A stretch of DNA of 64,000 nt from Anaspis maculata (taxonomy: Eukaryota; Arthropoda; Insecta; Coleoptera; Scraptiidae): assembly GCA_949128115.1 (NCBI GenBank), contig OX421964.1, positions 38,680,177 to 38,744,176 of the forward strand. Direction: 5' to 3'. Both the position numbers and the translations under genes were made by a program. Positions 11,574 to 22,584 of the stretch are shown here, one piece after another. The notes below the pieces were generated by a model. The model saw only the letters and a list, made by a program, of their open reading frames with translations. It did not search any database and was not told the DNA's origin. How positions within the stretch are numbered: position 1 is the stretch's first letter; the number at the start of each line of letters is the position of its first letter.

Positions 11574-12320
11574 ATGTGGCCGCCGTTGAGCTCAATACAG
11601 TTCGTAGATTTCTTTCTCAAACTATTTACTGCGTCACGTAGGTATTGTTTTAGGTCTATTCTTGACATGATTGGCAGCCGCGATTATTCTTCGACGAAGC
11701 TCTTCAACGGTGTCCACTTCTTCCTCATAGACTATAGCCTTCATATACCCCCAAAGAAAATAATCCAATGGGGTGAGGTCGGGGGATCTTGATGGCCACG
11801 CGTGGGGATTCCCTCGACCTATCCACCGGTTTGGGTATGTTGCATCCAGATGCGCTGGTCAACGTTCTCTTGTTCCATCAGCATAGGAAGAACATTCCAT
11901 AGGAAATTTTTATACAGTTGCCCAGTTAGTCGTTCATTGAAAAAGTGAGGTCCTACGACATGATTATCAATAATTCTACATCAAACATTCACAGAGAACT
12001 TATGTTGAGAGTGTGTCTGTCTGGTGGAGTGAGGATTCTCTCGTGACCACACATGCGATTTGTGCATGTTGGAAACTCCATTTCTTGTGAACTGCGCTTC
12101 ATCAGTTAACATGATCCGGTTGATATCTCTTGGATCGGATGTTCCAGGATCCTTTGACAAAACGCTACTCGTGGACGCTGAGGAAAAGGAAACCGACTTA
12201 AATATTTTCTTCCAAAATCTCCTTATTTTTACCACTGCCGATGCAGAAGCCGTAGACAAACGGATCAGCGTACTCCGCTTTAGAATATTGGCGAGGTATT
12301 TTTTTTTTGAATTCTTTCTA
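11574..12320 (-). pseudogene. left-arm transposase copy, internally deleted
   Basis: Minus-strand homologue of the intact gene at 12748-13869. It retains the start region (FVYGFC-like at about 12250), then jumps to the DINRIMLTDEAQFTRNG block (first catalytic D) at about 12110, because roughly 330 bp of the N-terminal half have been lost. The HSTRQTHSQHKFSVNV block follows at about 12000, and the C-terminal ELNGGH block lies near 11580. Several indels and stops interrupt the rest, so it cannot encode an enzyme. It forms the other strand of the palindrome. Confidence 0.8.
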
Positions 12321-12659
12321 CCAGTGTTAAAGTGTACACAATCAATAATTTACTAATTTAATTGTTACGAGCAAAAACTAGTCAAACATTTTGCTTGCAT
12401 AGCTGGAGCTCTAGATTTCTTCTTCTGGTTGAAGTTAACTGAGGAATGCCGGAAAATGTAAGAAGAGCTCCAAAACTTTGCAGGTGCCATCAGCCGTAGC
12501 CGTAGCTCCCCAGCTTGTCACTCTATTCTTGCTCCAAAAAGTCATCCTACTGAAAATAGAAAGTGTATGTAAGTGTATACTTTAATTAAAAAAAAAATCA
12601 AGAGTTCCAAAAATCAAGAGATGTTTGATTAGTTTTTGTTCGTAACTATGGAGCACAGA

Positions 12660-12675
12660 GTAACTATGGAAGAAA

Positions 12676-12706
<31 letters not shown>

Positions 12707-12712
12707 ATGATT
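12660..12712 (+). repeat. (AAAT)n microsatellite
   Basis: About eight AAAT/AAATA units run from about 12674 to 12709, just upstream of the transposase start. Confidence 0.9.
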
Positions 12713-12747
12713 GTTTCTTGTCAACATTAATCGACACAAGTTTAAAA

Positions 12748-13869
12748 ATGCCTTACCAATACTCTAACGCAGAGTACGCTGATATGTTGTTTGTCTACGG
12801 CTTCTGCGACGGCAATGGTAGAGATTCTGAAAGAGAATATCGGAGACGCTTTCCTCAGCGTCGGGTGCCGCACCATGAGACTTTTTCGACAGTGTTCCGG
12901 TTCACCAGGGAGCACGAGAAATTTCCCACGGCAGGAAACAGGGAACGGCCAATAGTTCTGCAGCCAGATCAGGTCAATAAGTGGTTTTTTGTCACCAATG
13001 TGCTTCTGTAACATCAAATAATGTATTTTTAGGCGGAAAACATTGTCGCCCGTGTTGAAGAAAATCCAAAAACAAGCATCAGAAGATTGAGCACCAGACT
13101 GGCCATTCCTCGTTCGAACGTTTGGAGACAATTGAAAAGAGAGCGCCTTCACCCTTTTCACATACAAAGTGTCCAGCGGCTCCTGCCAGGTGATTCACTT
13201 CCACGAATAGCGTTTTGTCAGTGGATTCTGGAACATCCGAGGGATATCAACCGGATCATGTTCACTGATGAAGCGCAATTCACAAGAGATGGAGTTTTCA
13301 ACATGCACAACTCGCATGTGTGGTCACATGAGAATCCTCACTCCACCAGACAGACACACTCTCAACACATGTTCTCTGTAAATGTTTGGTGTGGAATTAT
13401 TGATAATCATGTCGTAGGACCTCACTTTTTCAATGAACGATTAACTGGGCAACTGTATCAAAATTTCCTACGAAATGATCTCCCCATGCTGATGGAACAA
13501 GAGAACGTTGACCAGCGTGGGATGTTTTTTCAACATGATGGAGCGCCACCACATTTTTCCGTGACAGTGCGTCGGCATCTAGATGCAACATACCCAAACC
13601 GGTGGATAGGTCGAGGGGGTCCCCACGCGTGGCCACCGAGATCCCCCGACCTCACCCCATTGGATTATTTTCTTTGGGGGTATATGAAGGCTATAGTCTA
13701 TGAGGAAGAAGTGGACACCGTTGAAGAGCTTCGTCGAAGAATAATCACGGCTGCCAATCACGTCAAAAATAGACCTGAAATAATACGTGACGCAGTGAAT
13801 AGTTTGAGAAAAAGATCTACGAAATGTATTGAGCTAAACGGCGGCCACTTTGAAAATCTTTTAGATTGA
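12748..13869 (+). CDS. Tc1/mariner-like transposase, two exons, apparently intact
   Basis: Exon 1 is 12748-12972 (75 codons) and exon 2 is 13033-13869, joined by a 60-bp phase-0 intron. The predicted product is 353 residues. The N-terminus (MPYQYSNAEYADMLFVYG) matches the helix-turn-helix-type leader (DUF4817-like) of many arthropod transposases, followed by a second helical DNA-binding part (FSTVFRFTREHEKFPTAG). The DDE/D catalytic domain lies in exon 2. The first Asp is in MFTDEAQFTRDG (about 13259), the second in FQHDGAPPH (about 13527) and the third in SPDLTPLDYFLWG (about 13645-13680). I count 41 residues between the second and third Asp, so the signature is DD41D, not the DD34D/E of mariner and Tc1. 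I chose the ATG at 12748 because the conserved leader starts there; an in-frame ATG at 12718 would add 10 residues. The gene lies inside a TA-flanked element and no disabling mutation is visible. Confidence 0.85.
12973..13032 (+). other. intron in the transposase gene (60 bp)
   Basis: Exon 1 ends CCAGATCAG and the intron begins GTCAAT. It ends TGTATTTTTAG before GCGGAAAAC. Removing it keeps the frame, skips the in-frame stop at 13009-13011 and joins the helix-turn-helix region to the rest of the DNA-binding domain. No cDNA is available here, so splicing is inferred. Confidence 0.75.
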
Positions 13870-14355
13870 AGTTATCTCCTCATCTTATTGTTTTTTACTT
13901 CTCTTTGCTCTTCTCATTTTTTCTTCAATTTGAAAATTCTTGGAGCACCTAGTTGATTTTTTTCTTGGAATCAAGTGAAGCCGTGTCGTGTGGAACAATT
14001 CAAGAAGCATTTATGTATCTTTTTAATGTAATTCCCGAAGATGACATCAGACTTTGGAAGAAAATACATGGTGATTTTTTCAACAGGCTCAAGGCAAAAT
14101 TTCTCTTCGATTATGAATTTTTTTATCCAATTTGATCAAGGGTTGTATAATTATAGTGTAAAAATCTGGAAGGTAAATTTTAAACAATCATCCCAAAGAA
14201 AAAATTAAATAATGTCTGAGTGAAGATGGGAATGTCAAGTTAAAAAATTCGTCATCAGAAGAGCGAATTAGTGCCAAACAAGTGAAGTGACGCGACTTGT
14301 AGGTATTTTCATGCAGAATTTGAATCTTGAATCAATTTTTGGAAAAAAATTTATA

Positions 14356-14656
14356 CAGGGTGACTTTTTTGGCAAAAACTTGAGAAACAAAAAATATCAG
14401 TCCGGACCTGGATTTTTTTGACAAAACGATATGGCGCTATAAAGACTCTCAGTAGTGGAATTCACATACCAAATTTCAGTAGATTCTATTGATCCATTCG
14501 AAAGATACAGCTTGTCGAATTTTCGACCCAAGAGTATAAATCACCCTGTAACTCGCAAACGAAAAGATTTAAAGAAATTTCAAAGCCAGATTCAGATTCG
14601 CCTTGAAAAACTGGATATGCCCTTAAGCTATGTCGGTTACTTCGTGGGACACCCTG
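14356..14656. repeat. 301-bp terminal unit of the palindromic element, MITE-like
   Basis: This unit starts CAGGGTGACTTTTTTGGCAA after TA and ends GACACCCTG before TA. The same 301-bp unit, inverted, closes the other end of the big element (10770-11070). A stand-alone relative occurs at 57537-58044. A further CAGGGTGATTTATAC start lies inside it on the opposite arm at 10878, so sub-units are nested. Confidence 0.7.
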
Positions 14657-14689
14657 TATAAAACGGTAAACGCTTCATTCGTGCTTCGG

Positions 14690-14765
14690 GCTAGAACCTC
14701 CAGGGAAAGCCTGGAGACTCTCAGAAGTAATGATGCATTCTCCAACCCGGTATGTAATATACCAT
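14690..14765 (+). repeat. short dispersed repeat shared with 49.87 kb
   Basis: The string with AAAGCCTGGAGACTCTC, AGTAATGATG and CGGTATGTAATATAC occurs in the same order near 49870-49935, directly upstream of a LINE fragment. It may be a scrap of the same LINE. Confidence 0.45.
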
Positions 14766-14974
14766 CAAAAATTGGGAATATTACCTTACACACTTTTTTT
14801 TTGTTTAAGAATGTTGAGGTCTTGTTGCTTCCAATTATTTAATGTACAAGTACCTAGCTACGTAGACTTACGTACCTTGTATGTCCATACCTAAGATTTC
14901 ATCTTGTACCTGTCCCTCATAAAGGAAAAAAATTGCCTATTTTCACAAAGAACCTCTATCTAATAATTATTGAT

Positions 14975-15120
14975 CATTGAAACATCATTGAACTCGTCAT
15001 TGAAAGGTACTCGGAAACTAGTAAGTCTACTTGATGCTATGGTGCATCAACAATTCTGCACCACATGGCAGCAATTATAGGTACTAGTTTTCAAGTACGT
15101 TTCGATGATGTTTCAATGAC
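14975..15120. repeat. 146-bp foldback unit
   Basis: CATTGAAACATCATTGAA at 14975 pairs with TTCGATGATGTTTCAATG near 15100-15118. The AAACTAGTA block at about 15015 pairs with TACTAGTTTT at about 15082. No clear target duplication was found. Confidence 0.6.
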
Positions 15121-15169
15121 CATGCGATAGAAGCCTCTATAGATCTGGATTTATTGTGAGAAGTTGATG

Positions 15170-15380
15170 GACCATTGTTCCACCTGACACGTAGGTCTCG
15201 CTATTGGGTCTTTTCCCAGACCAGCCGGACTCACCGAGCCACAATGTGGTGCCTGGATGTTTAAGTCCATCCAAGCCCCGACGCAGGTGTGAATGTCCGA
15301 CACATCCACACCCTGAGATGATACATTTCCGATTTGGTCCGTCTCCTTGACTGCGCCGTCGCGTCGGTTTGCAATATAAT
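15170..15380 (+). repeat. dispersed repeat, copy 1 (second copy near 24.6 kb)
   Basis: The core AGCCACAATGTGGTGCCTGG and the nearby GACTGCGCCGTCG block recur in order at 24625-24715. Spacing differs slightly. It has no recognisable coding content, so it may be a SINE or a scrap of a larger element. Confidence 0.55.
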
Positions 15381-15480
15381 CTCTAGTAACGAATACAAAT
15401 AAATTTTTGATAACTTCCGAGTGTAGAAAGTTGAAGAGAATGCAATAATTCAAAAATAATGTTACTCTACTCCCTCTGAA

Positions 15481-16440
15481 TGCAATTTTGAGACTTCGCA
15501 AGTCATACAAAATCTCATGCCTCAATCACAATTCACAAAACAAACAGATCGTATCAAATTGTGTCAAATACCCCCAGATTAGTTCTCGGGTCTATATTCC
15601 GAATAAGTATTTCATTATCCTCATAATTATTTACGTCGATCTATGCACTAAATCTAAAACGCAGGTGTGCAAAGGTTCAGTAGAAACTATTCATATCTGA
15701 ATGGTTTGGCCTGGCCTACAGCAAGGAAGGCCAAGTGCCCCGCCAGTTCATCCATATCAATTTCTCCAGCAATTGCATGCCTCATTTACAGAATCACGTC
15801 AGCCTTTGATCAATAAGCGTTAAATAGAGGAAATCGCGGTCCATGAACACTGATCGATGAAAGGTAATTAGAGACGAGCGTTGTCAAATATATTTCCATC
15901 TACTGCGGTAGGTAGCGTAGCTCAAGCTGTAGACAGATCTACAGTAAACATCAAGTGAACGTCGTCTCTGTGCGATGTCGTTTGATGAAATATCGGAATT
16001 ATATGCATAGTCTGTATCAGTCGATTATGGGTATGGTGCCTCCTGTTCGTATACGCACCAAATAATACTGTCATAAATATGCATGAATCGCTCTAACTAG
16101 AAGATTCCCTCTCCAATTAATATCGTACCAAACCGACGTCTATAATAATAATATGCCTCTCGCCTCTCTGACTGCTTCATCCCAGCCCCACCAATATAAC
16201 ATCGGTAAATAACTCCTTGACCCTGGTATGGGTGATTCTAGCTGGAGTGTATCTATCTAATTCTGTCAAAAGTCAAAACCAAATGTTGGGAATTTTCAAA
16301 TTTTAAATTACCTACACCGACGTCGGAATTCCATTGTTTCCCTTTTTGTGCTTCTTCATTTATATGAACGGTATACAATGACAATATAAATAGGTATTGC
16401 TTATATCCTGATTTCAAGAACTATGATGATAATATTATAA
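15481..16440. other. no recognisable feature
   Basis: AT-rich sequence with no defended gene or repeat. Confidence 0.4.
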
Positions 16441-16466
16441 TATGATATGATATAGATAGTATTCAG

Positions 16467-16769
16467 GTGTTCGGGTACCTTATAGGAGCTCGGGGAACCA
16501 TTCCCAATTTTTTTATCACAAATTTCTGTCAGTTATTTAATGTATCAACCAGATGGGCAAAGGATATCGCCTTATCCGCACTCAAGGATTCCATCAGAAT
16601 GTTCAAACACCGTATGTTCTCAATTTTAGAATTTAACTCTATGTATAAATTCCAACTTACTTATCAAATTACTTATTCCACCTTATTAGAAAATTCACTA
16701 TATGATGCGGCATCCTTTGTCCTTGGGCAATCTATTTTATATAGAAAGGTGTTAATTTATTTTATTTGA
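16467..16769 (+). pseudogene. possible RT-protein C-terminal tail fragment
   Basis: The translation includes YLIGARGTIPNFF followed by a serine-rich AALKDSIRMFKHRMF-like helix. This recalls the IGARGTIP...GS-I-L-R-H-L tail seen after reverse transcriptase in some LINE-type proteins of invertebrates. No RT core lies upstream, so it is at best a detached end. Confidence is low. Confidence 0.35.
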
Positions 16770-16779
16770 ATAAATTATT

Positions 16780-17425
16780 TATATATATTCTCTCCATTTG
16801 TGCAACTTTTTTAGTGTACACACAAAATACCCTTCTTTTCATTGCTCATTCAAAAAAATGTAGTCGTCAGATTAAATCACTTTCTGTATATTCTACAGCA
16901 GGTACACACGATTATACAGGACTACATAAACAGGCCGAAAGTTAAATTATTAAATAAACTGACACACGTTATAATAGATAGTTCCCAAAATGATCGACAT
17001 AATTTCCCGGCTTCACATTAAGTTAATGCCTTTTAAATCAATATTGCCATAAATCAGGATTCAATTTTCTCCATCGACGCAACATTATTGAGTTTCCATG
17101 CATGGTACGAGCTAGTAATGTGAAAACCAGTCTGGTTATCTCACATTTGCCATAATTGAGAATTCCATGTAACAAATAACCATGACAAATAATATAGACA
17201 GCTAACATCATTTATCGGTAGGTACTTCTTGAACAGTGTGACCCGACGAAGTTTATTCTTAAAAAAATGTTCGTTCTCACAAAATACTCGTATGGGTAAG
17301 TTAGTTATAACACTTATAACGACGAGTTTGCAAAGAAGTAAGTTGTTATTCGAAGCGAATTTTCGCTTTTGCCAAACCTGATTTAAGGCCAAAATTGCAT
17401 CAGGGTACCATATTTCAAAACCTTA
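16780..17425. other. no recognisable feature
   Basis: AT-rich, multiple stops in every frame; nothing supported. Confidence 0.4.
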
Positions 17426-17429
17426 ACGA

Positions 17430-18370
17430 AAACCTAATGGTTACTTTCCAGGGGGATACTATGCCTACTTACCAACTAGAGGTCTGGAAAAGTTTAGTGA
17501 CCTCGCGAATATTCCGGAAAACTCTCAATGCACGGCTGCTACGCCAGCATGCGTAGTCCTTCTGTGCCGGGCGATTCAGCCCAGGGTCCAGGTGACAGCT
17601 TTCGTCTTGGCTTTAGGGGCTCTTAGGATCCGGTACAAGACGTTGCTGATCTTCTTGACCACGATGACGATGACGGTCCGTTTCACGGATCTTCGGTTCT
17701 TCGGTTCTACGTTCTACGAAGCGTGAAGTTTCGGGGATATTTCTTTCTTGATGCATTGGGGATTGGACAGTCACACAAAGTCACCTGGTTGAAATTCTCC
17801 AGTGTTGGCCTTCTAATCGGGTCGCGTTTTCATCCGGTCATGGTCAGTGGAACCTCGCGCGCACTGCATTGTTGACTACAAGATGTTCTCCGGTAGCGCC
17901 ATTGTGTACTTGGCTCAGGAGCTCTTTCACTCATTTCTTGGAAGCACCGATTGCAAATCTTCCTGTTTCCTATACAAACTTTCCCATACTCTTTTCTCAT
18001 CAGCAATCCGAGCTCCATTTGGCCCGGGAGAGCCTTTGATGCAGGTCTTTCTTCTGAGATTTCTGTTCAATCCAGTATGTGTCTGACCTCTTTTATCTCT
18101 GCAAGCTAGTCAATAGCAGAGCCTTCTTGTTGCATGCAGATGCGCAGCGGATGACCCACCTTTTTGCAATTGAAGCAGCTTAGTACTCTTCCTCTGTTCT
18201 TGCTTTTTGATCGACTTCTATGGTGTTGTGGGTATTCGGCTTTCCGGATACTTCAAAGTTAACCTTCTTGACTGGATTAGTGCAAGCATTTTTGACTGCC
18301 ACTATGCGGACCGCCAGAATCAGTGCGTCGCTAAAGTTGATTTTGAAAATATGATGTTCAATGCAAGCAA
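17430..18370 (-). pseudogene. Ty3/gypsy deletion derivative (minus strand): gag end, zinc knuckle, integrase pieces, LTR edge
   Basis: Read on the minus strand, 18360-18200 matches the capsid-to-nucleocapsid region of the 26-kb gypsy element (FSDALILAVRIVAVK). A single CCHC knuckle CFNCKKVGHPLRIC follows near 18180-18140. After a short junction the sequence aligns with the pre-integrase region (EISEERPASKAL, then the MRKEYGK block, 18060-17900). At about 17680-17590 it matches the integrase C-terminal segment (VKKISNVLYRILRAPKAK). An LTR-like edge (GAATATTCGCGA block) follows near 17500. Protease, RT, RNase H and the integrase core are absent. The zinc-knuckle-to-pol junction differs from that at 7.7 and 28.5 kb. 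Frameshifts are common. Confidence 0.7.
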
Positions 18371-19240
18371 TGGTATTCTAGATTGATGTCAATTTTTCCA
18401 AATGATTCTATTTATTACTTTCGATACCATTCTAAGTTCTTTTCATAGTTAATTTTCAGGTCAGAAAACCACAGTCGAAAGGCTCCACACGTCCGTAAGT
18501 CAGACGCTCATATTAGTATGAAGAATATGAATGACAAGATACTTATAGCAGCCTGACTCAGTAAATAAAATTTTCACGATAATCAAATCCTCAAATGATC
18601 TCTAAAACAGGGTGAGACTTGACGTTTGACGCAAATAAACCAGACCCACATCCTCTGATGGTGTTTGCTAAGTCGTGTTTACTGAGTAAAAGTGCCAAGA
18701 AACGTGAAGTGTAACAAAACGATAGCGATCGGGGCACTTATCCTGTCACTCTATCAAAAGGACAGGGGAAGGGAAACAATCGACGTTCTTTGGATAAATT
18801 GCAGCAGCACGGCACGTCGTCGTTCGGTCGGGTTGGACGAAGAAGCGCCCACAGATAAAAACTCGCAATATTTTTGAGAACGGCAGCAGAGGAAGAGAGG
18901 AGAAGCCAGCGCCTCGCTCCAAACTTTTTCGATTAGTCCCCCTTTAGATAAAATAATACGGTGTGTGGAGTGTGTGTATCATTATTAGGGCATTTGTTTC
19001 GTGTATTATAGAGTTTTTCCAGAGCACTACTTCACACACGAACTCGCAATTTCCGCGCCTTTCTGCCATACATTACGAGGGCGAGACCTGAACAACACAC
19101 AAAATGGATACACGACTTCCATCGCCAGCGCTCGGGCGACGTCCTCCCCAGTCTGCCGCCCGTATGCACTTGAACATTTCATACAGGGGGTGAACAAGAT
19201 TGAAAAATAACAGTGAGCAGATGAATTTCAGGTGAGCCAA
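18371..19240. other. no recognisable feature
   Basis: A CAGGGTGAG string at 18609 resembles a MITE end, but no inverted partner is visible. No gene found. Confidence 0.4.
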
Positions 19241-19249
19241 TGACAAATG

Positions 19250-19655
19250 GGGTACTTGCACAACTTTTTTTTATTGACTCAGTGGATAGTATGGTGAAAA
19301 ATAATGTACCCGTATTTTTTCGTTTTCCTAAATTCTCAAAACTGCGGCCGTGATGCGTGTTTCAAAAATATATTTGTGACGTCACAAATATACAAAAAAC
19401 TAAACAAACAGCATTGTTGGATTGAAAACTCAAAAAACTGTTAGAGTGGCATGACCATATCTGAAAAATACAGACATGGAAATCCCACTGAAGTTTCTCA
19501 ACTGTTACCAACTATTTAAAAAAAAATCAAAAATTTTTTTTTGGTAACCGATGGATATTTTCTCCAAAAATTTTCAGAAAATACTCTTTATCATTTTAGT
19601 GGATGATTGGAAGTATTTCGAGTCAAATCCAGTTCATTGGAAAGTACCCCATTGG
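19250..19655 (+). repeat. direct repeat flanking the LINE region, left copy
   Basis: About 400 bp (TGGTGAAAAATAATGTACCC, CGGCCGTGATGCG, TATTTGTGACGTCACAAATA, AACAAACAGCATTGTTGG and onwards) recur in the same order and orientation at 22905-23290. Inside is a perfect palindrome, TATTTGTGACGTCACAAATA, with a CRE-like TGACGTCA core. The 3' edge resembles 590-640. The repeat could be LTR-like or part of one larger element split by the LINE. Confidence 0.75.
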
Positions 19656-19969
19656 GCGTCCGTATTAGGTTATATCTGGATCGGATGAAAAAGTCGAAAG
19701 TTGATCGTCTGTTTGAATGTATTGGTTTTGTTTTTTCCTCTTTCTATGCTCCCATTTCGTTTGTCAATTATTTCTCACACGAATTGCACCCAACAGTTCA
19801 AATATCTTTACATTACTTTATGATTCCATTCATCATTTCTATCTTTTCCTCTCATTTGCGCCTTTGAGAGCAGAGTGCGCCCATAGCACGTGCCCCACTT
19901 GCCCACCCGTAGATACGCCTCTGGTTTGCGACGACAAACAACAAGACAGCTGCCCAATAAAAGTGAGGG

Positions 19970-22480
19970 TTCAAACGAGAGACCCTATGGTGGAATCCGG
20001 AACTTTCCTCACTGAGGGCAGCAACTCGGAAGAGCTTCAACAGGGCCAAAAGGACTGGTGAATGGGAAAAATACAAATCTTCCCGTTTGAAATATGTAAA
20101 TGCCATCAAAAAAGCAAAAGAAGAATCTTGGAGGAGGCACTGTGAAGAGATCAAGAAGTCTCCAAAATGCGCAAGACTCCAAAAGGCCTCACAAAAAAAA
20201 ACAGGGCAAACTGGGCTCACTGCAAAAGCCACAGGGAGACTATTATACTGCATCTGAGGTGGAGACTTTGGACTTGTTACTGGAGACACACTTCCCAGGG
20301 TGCAAACGTATCCCTGCAAACAAAACAAACATTCTACCTCCACAGGCTCACCGTGAAGAGCGATCCAGAGAAGACTGGAAACTTGCAAACAAGCTAGTCG
20401 ACATAACAAGGTCGTATGGACTGTGAAGTCTTTCGCACCATATAAATCTGCAGGCCCAGATGGGATACTACCAGTAATGCTGCAACAGGGCATTGAAGTA
20501 CTGGCCTTACTCCTGTGTACTCTATTTGGGGCCAGCTTAGCCCTAAACAATAATGTGACACAAAATTGCCGGAAGTAAAAGTAGTTTTTATACCAAAGCC
20601 AGGGCGAGATTCATACGCCCAGGGAAAAGCTTTCCGTCCAATAAGCTTGACATCTTTTATTCTCAAGACAATAGAGAAACTGTTAGACAAGTATATCAGA
20701 GACGATGTACTGGGCAAAACACCTTCACATCGACATCAGTACGCATACCAAGCAAGAAAATCCTGCGAGTTGAGTGCACACGAACTCACACACAGAATTG
20801 AAAGATCCACAGGTAACCAAGAGGTTGCTCTGAGAGCTTTTCTGGAAATACAGGGAGCTTTCGACAATACTTCTTTCAACTCCACCCAAAAAGCTTTTGT
20901 TAATCGGGGAGTTGGTCGATCTGTCGCGGATTGGATCAGCTCTGTGAGAGAAGACCGGAAAATTACGAGCTCCCCGGACAACGTAATCAAGGAGGTGGCC
21001 TCTGCAAAGGGCTGTCAGCAGGGCGGTGCCCCAGCAGCAGGCAGGGGTCTAGGAGCTTGGAACTGCTCCTAGACACCAAGTTGAACTTCAATACCCATTT
21101 GGAAAAAACAACTATCAAAGCCACACGGGCTCTTTGGGCATGTAGGCGAATGAGAGGAGAAACGTGGGGACTCAAACCAGGAATGATTTTTGGATATATA
21201 CCAGAGTAATACTCCGCACAGTTACATAAATGCTTCCCTAATCTGGTGGCATAATGCTCGCAAAAAGGTATCCATAACCAAGCTAAGCAAGCTGCAAAGA
21301 CTTGCTTGTCTAAGTATAACAGGGGCGATTTCGACGACTCCCACTGCAGCCATGGGAGCACTGCTGGACCTCCCGTCACTTCACCTCGTGGTGGAATCTG
21401 AGGTTCTGTCAGCTGCGTACAGGCTAAGGATTAACGGTTATGGAAACACTTACCCAAGGGCAGGATATCATATCGAGATATTTTAGCAAATATTCAACAA
21501 CAGTGTGCTGAGCATGCCGTCAGATAGAATTCAAACAGTCCAATTTTTTTTACAAAACATCGGGTAGCCATACTGACGGAGGGAGAGGAAAAAAAAGAGA
21601 AAAGGTTGAATCAGCGGGATGGAACTACCGGTATACGGATTGCTCTAAGACTGCAACAAGCACTGGTGCGGAGGTCTCAGGTCTGGGAACAGGGTATGAT
21701 CTGAGCTTGAACCTGGGCAGCCTAGCAGTCTTCCAGGTAGAAATAACTGCAATCTCTGTTAGTGCGCAGGAAGTGATCGGGAGGTCTTACGTCTCACCAC
21801 AATAAGAGGATCCACAATCCAGATCATCACTGACAGCCAAGCAGCGTTAAAAAGCTTTGAGCTTCGTAGAGATACAATCCAAAGCAGTGAAATAATGTGT
21901 GGACTCTCTAACACAGTTAGCAGAACACAGCAACAAAATCACCCTCAGGTGGACCAAAAACCACCAAGGGGACGAAGGGAATGAGAAAGCGGACCTACTG
22001 GCAAAAAAGGGGCTAAAATTCTTTTATCAGGGTCGGAACCTTCCTGCTGTTTGCCATATCAAACAGTCCGGGGGGAAATGAAAAATCTGTTGAAGAACCA
22101 ACATACCTCACACTGGACGAACGTCCCTGAACTAAGGCAGTCGCGAATGTTCATCGGCGGACCTTCCAGGGAAAGGGCGAAAGAACTTATAAATTCTAGC
22201 CAGAACCAGCTAAGATGGGTAGTTGGTCTATTTACGGGACACTGTTCGCTCATGAAACATCGTACCACCATAAAGGTGAAAGACGACCCTGACTGTAGGC
22301 TATGAGCGAAGAGGAGGAAACTCCTCTCCTCATACGGATGTTAGTGCCCTGCTCTTGAAGCAGTCAGACATTTGTACTTTGGGGCTATGTATAGAACCAA
22401 AGGAGATAACAACCAAACCCATAATAAGTCTCGTACTCGACTTCTTTGAGGCAACGGGGCTTATGAAGTAAACATCCAAG
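19970..22480 (+). pseudogene. non-LTR retrotransposon ORF2 with RNase H domain, broken
   Basis: The sequence reads in several frames through a LINE ORF2. A linker with a basic AIKKAKEESWRR stretch lies at about 20098-20135. RT motifs follow: KSAGPDGILPVML at about 20446-20485, VVFIPKPGRDSY at about 20580-20615, RPISLTSFILKTIE at about 20636-20677, and LEIQGAFDNTSF near 20842-20880. After GCQQGG (about 21010-21030) the text jumps to DTKLNFNTHLE (about 21070-21105), so the catalytic YxDD block has been deleted. RNase H follows: YTDCSK near 21635, ITDSQAALKSF near 21825, WTKNHQGDEGNEKADLLAKKG at about 21950-22012. A C-terminal GLFTGHC...DPDCRL block ends at 22305. An RNase H domain points to an I/R1/Outcast-like LINE group. 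It is 5' truncated (endonuclease not seen) and inactive. Confidence 0.8.
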
Positions 22481-22584
22481 GGGCATAACAAACTTTTGTT
22501 TAAGAGCAAGGAGTACGAACCTTAACCCAGGAGAATAATATCTTAATGAATAAAATCATAAGATTTTTCGTCATGTCAATGGGA

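Larger units (their letters stand above)
10770..14656. mobile_element. 3.9-kb palindromic Tc1/mariner-like element with TA target duplication
   Basis: The outer ends are CAGGGTGTCCCACGAAGTAA at 10770 and its inverse ending at 14656, both flanked by TA. The two arms are complementary for most of their length, about 1.6 kb or more on each side. The right arm carries a complete transposase gene in plus orientation. The left arm carries the matching gene in minus orientation, with an internal deletion and stops. The arms stay similar up to a block around 12380 (inverted) and 12630, leaving only about 200 bp of unpaired centre. The last 301 bp of each arm (10770-11070 and 14356-14656) is itself bounded by TA and CAGGGTG-type ends. 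Confidence 0.85.

Noticed and set aside
19355..19395. CRE-like TGACGTCA palindrome as a functional regulatory site
   Set aside because: It occurs in a repeat present twice here; a motif alone gives no evidence of function.
19852..20717. Long minus-strand frames (232 and 107 codons) as genes
   Set aside because: They lie antisense to the LINE ORF2, whose plus-strand motifs are clear.
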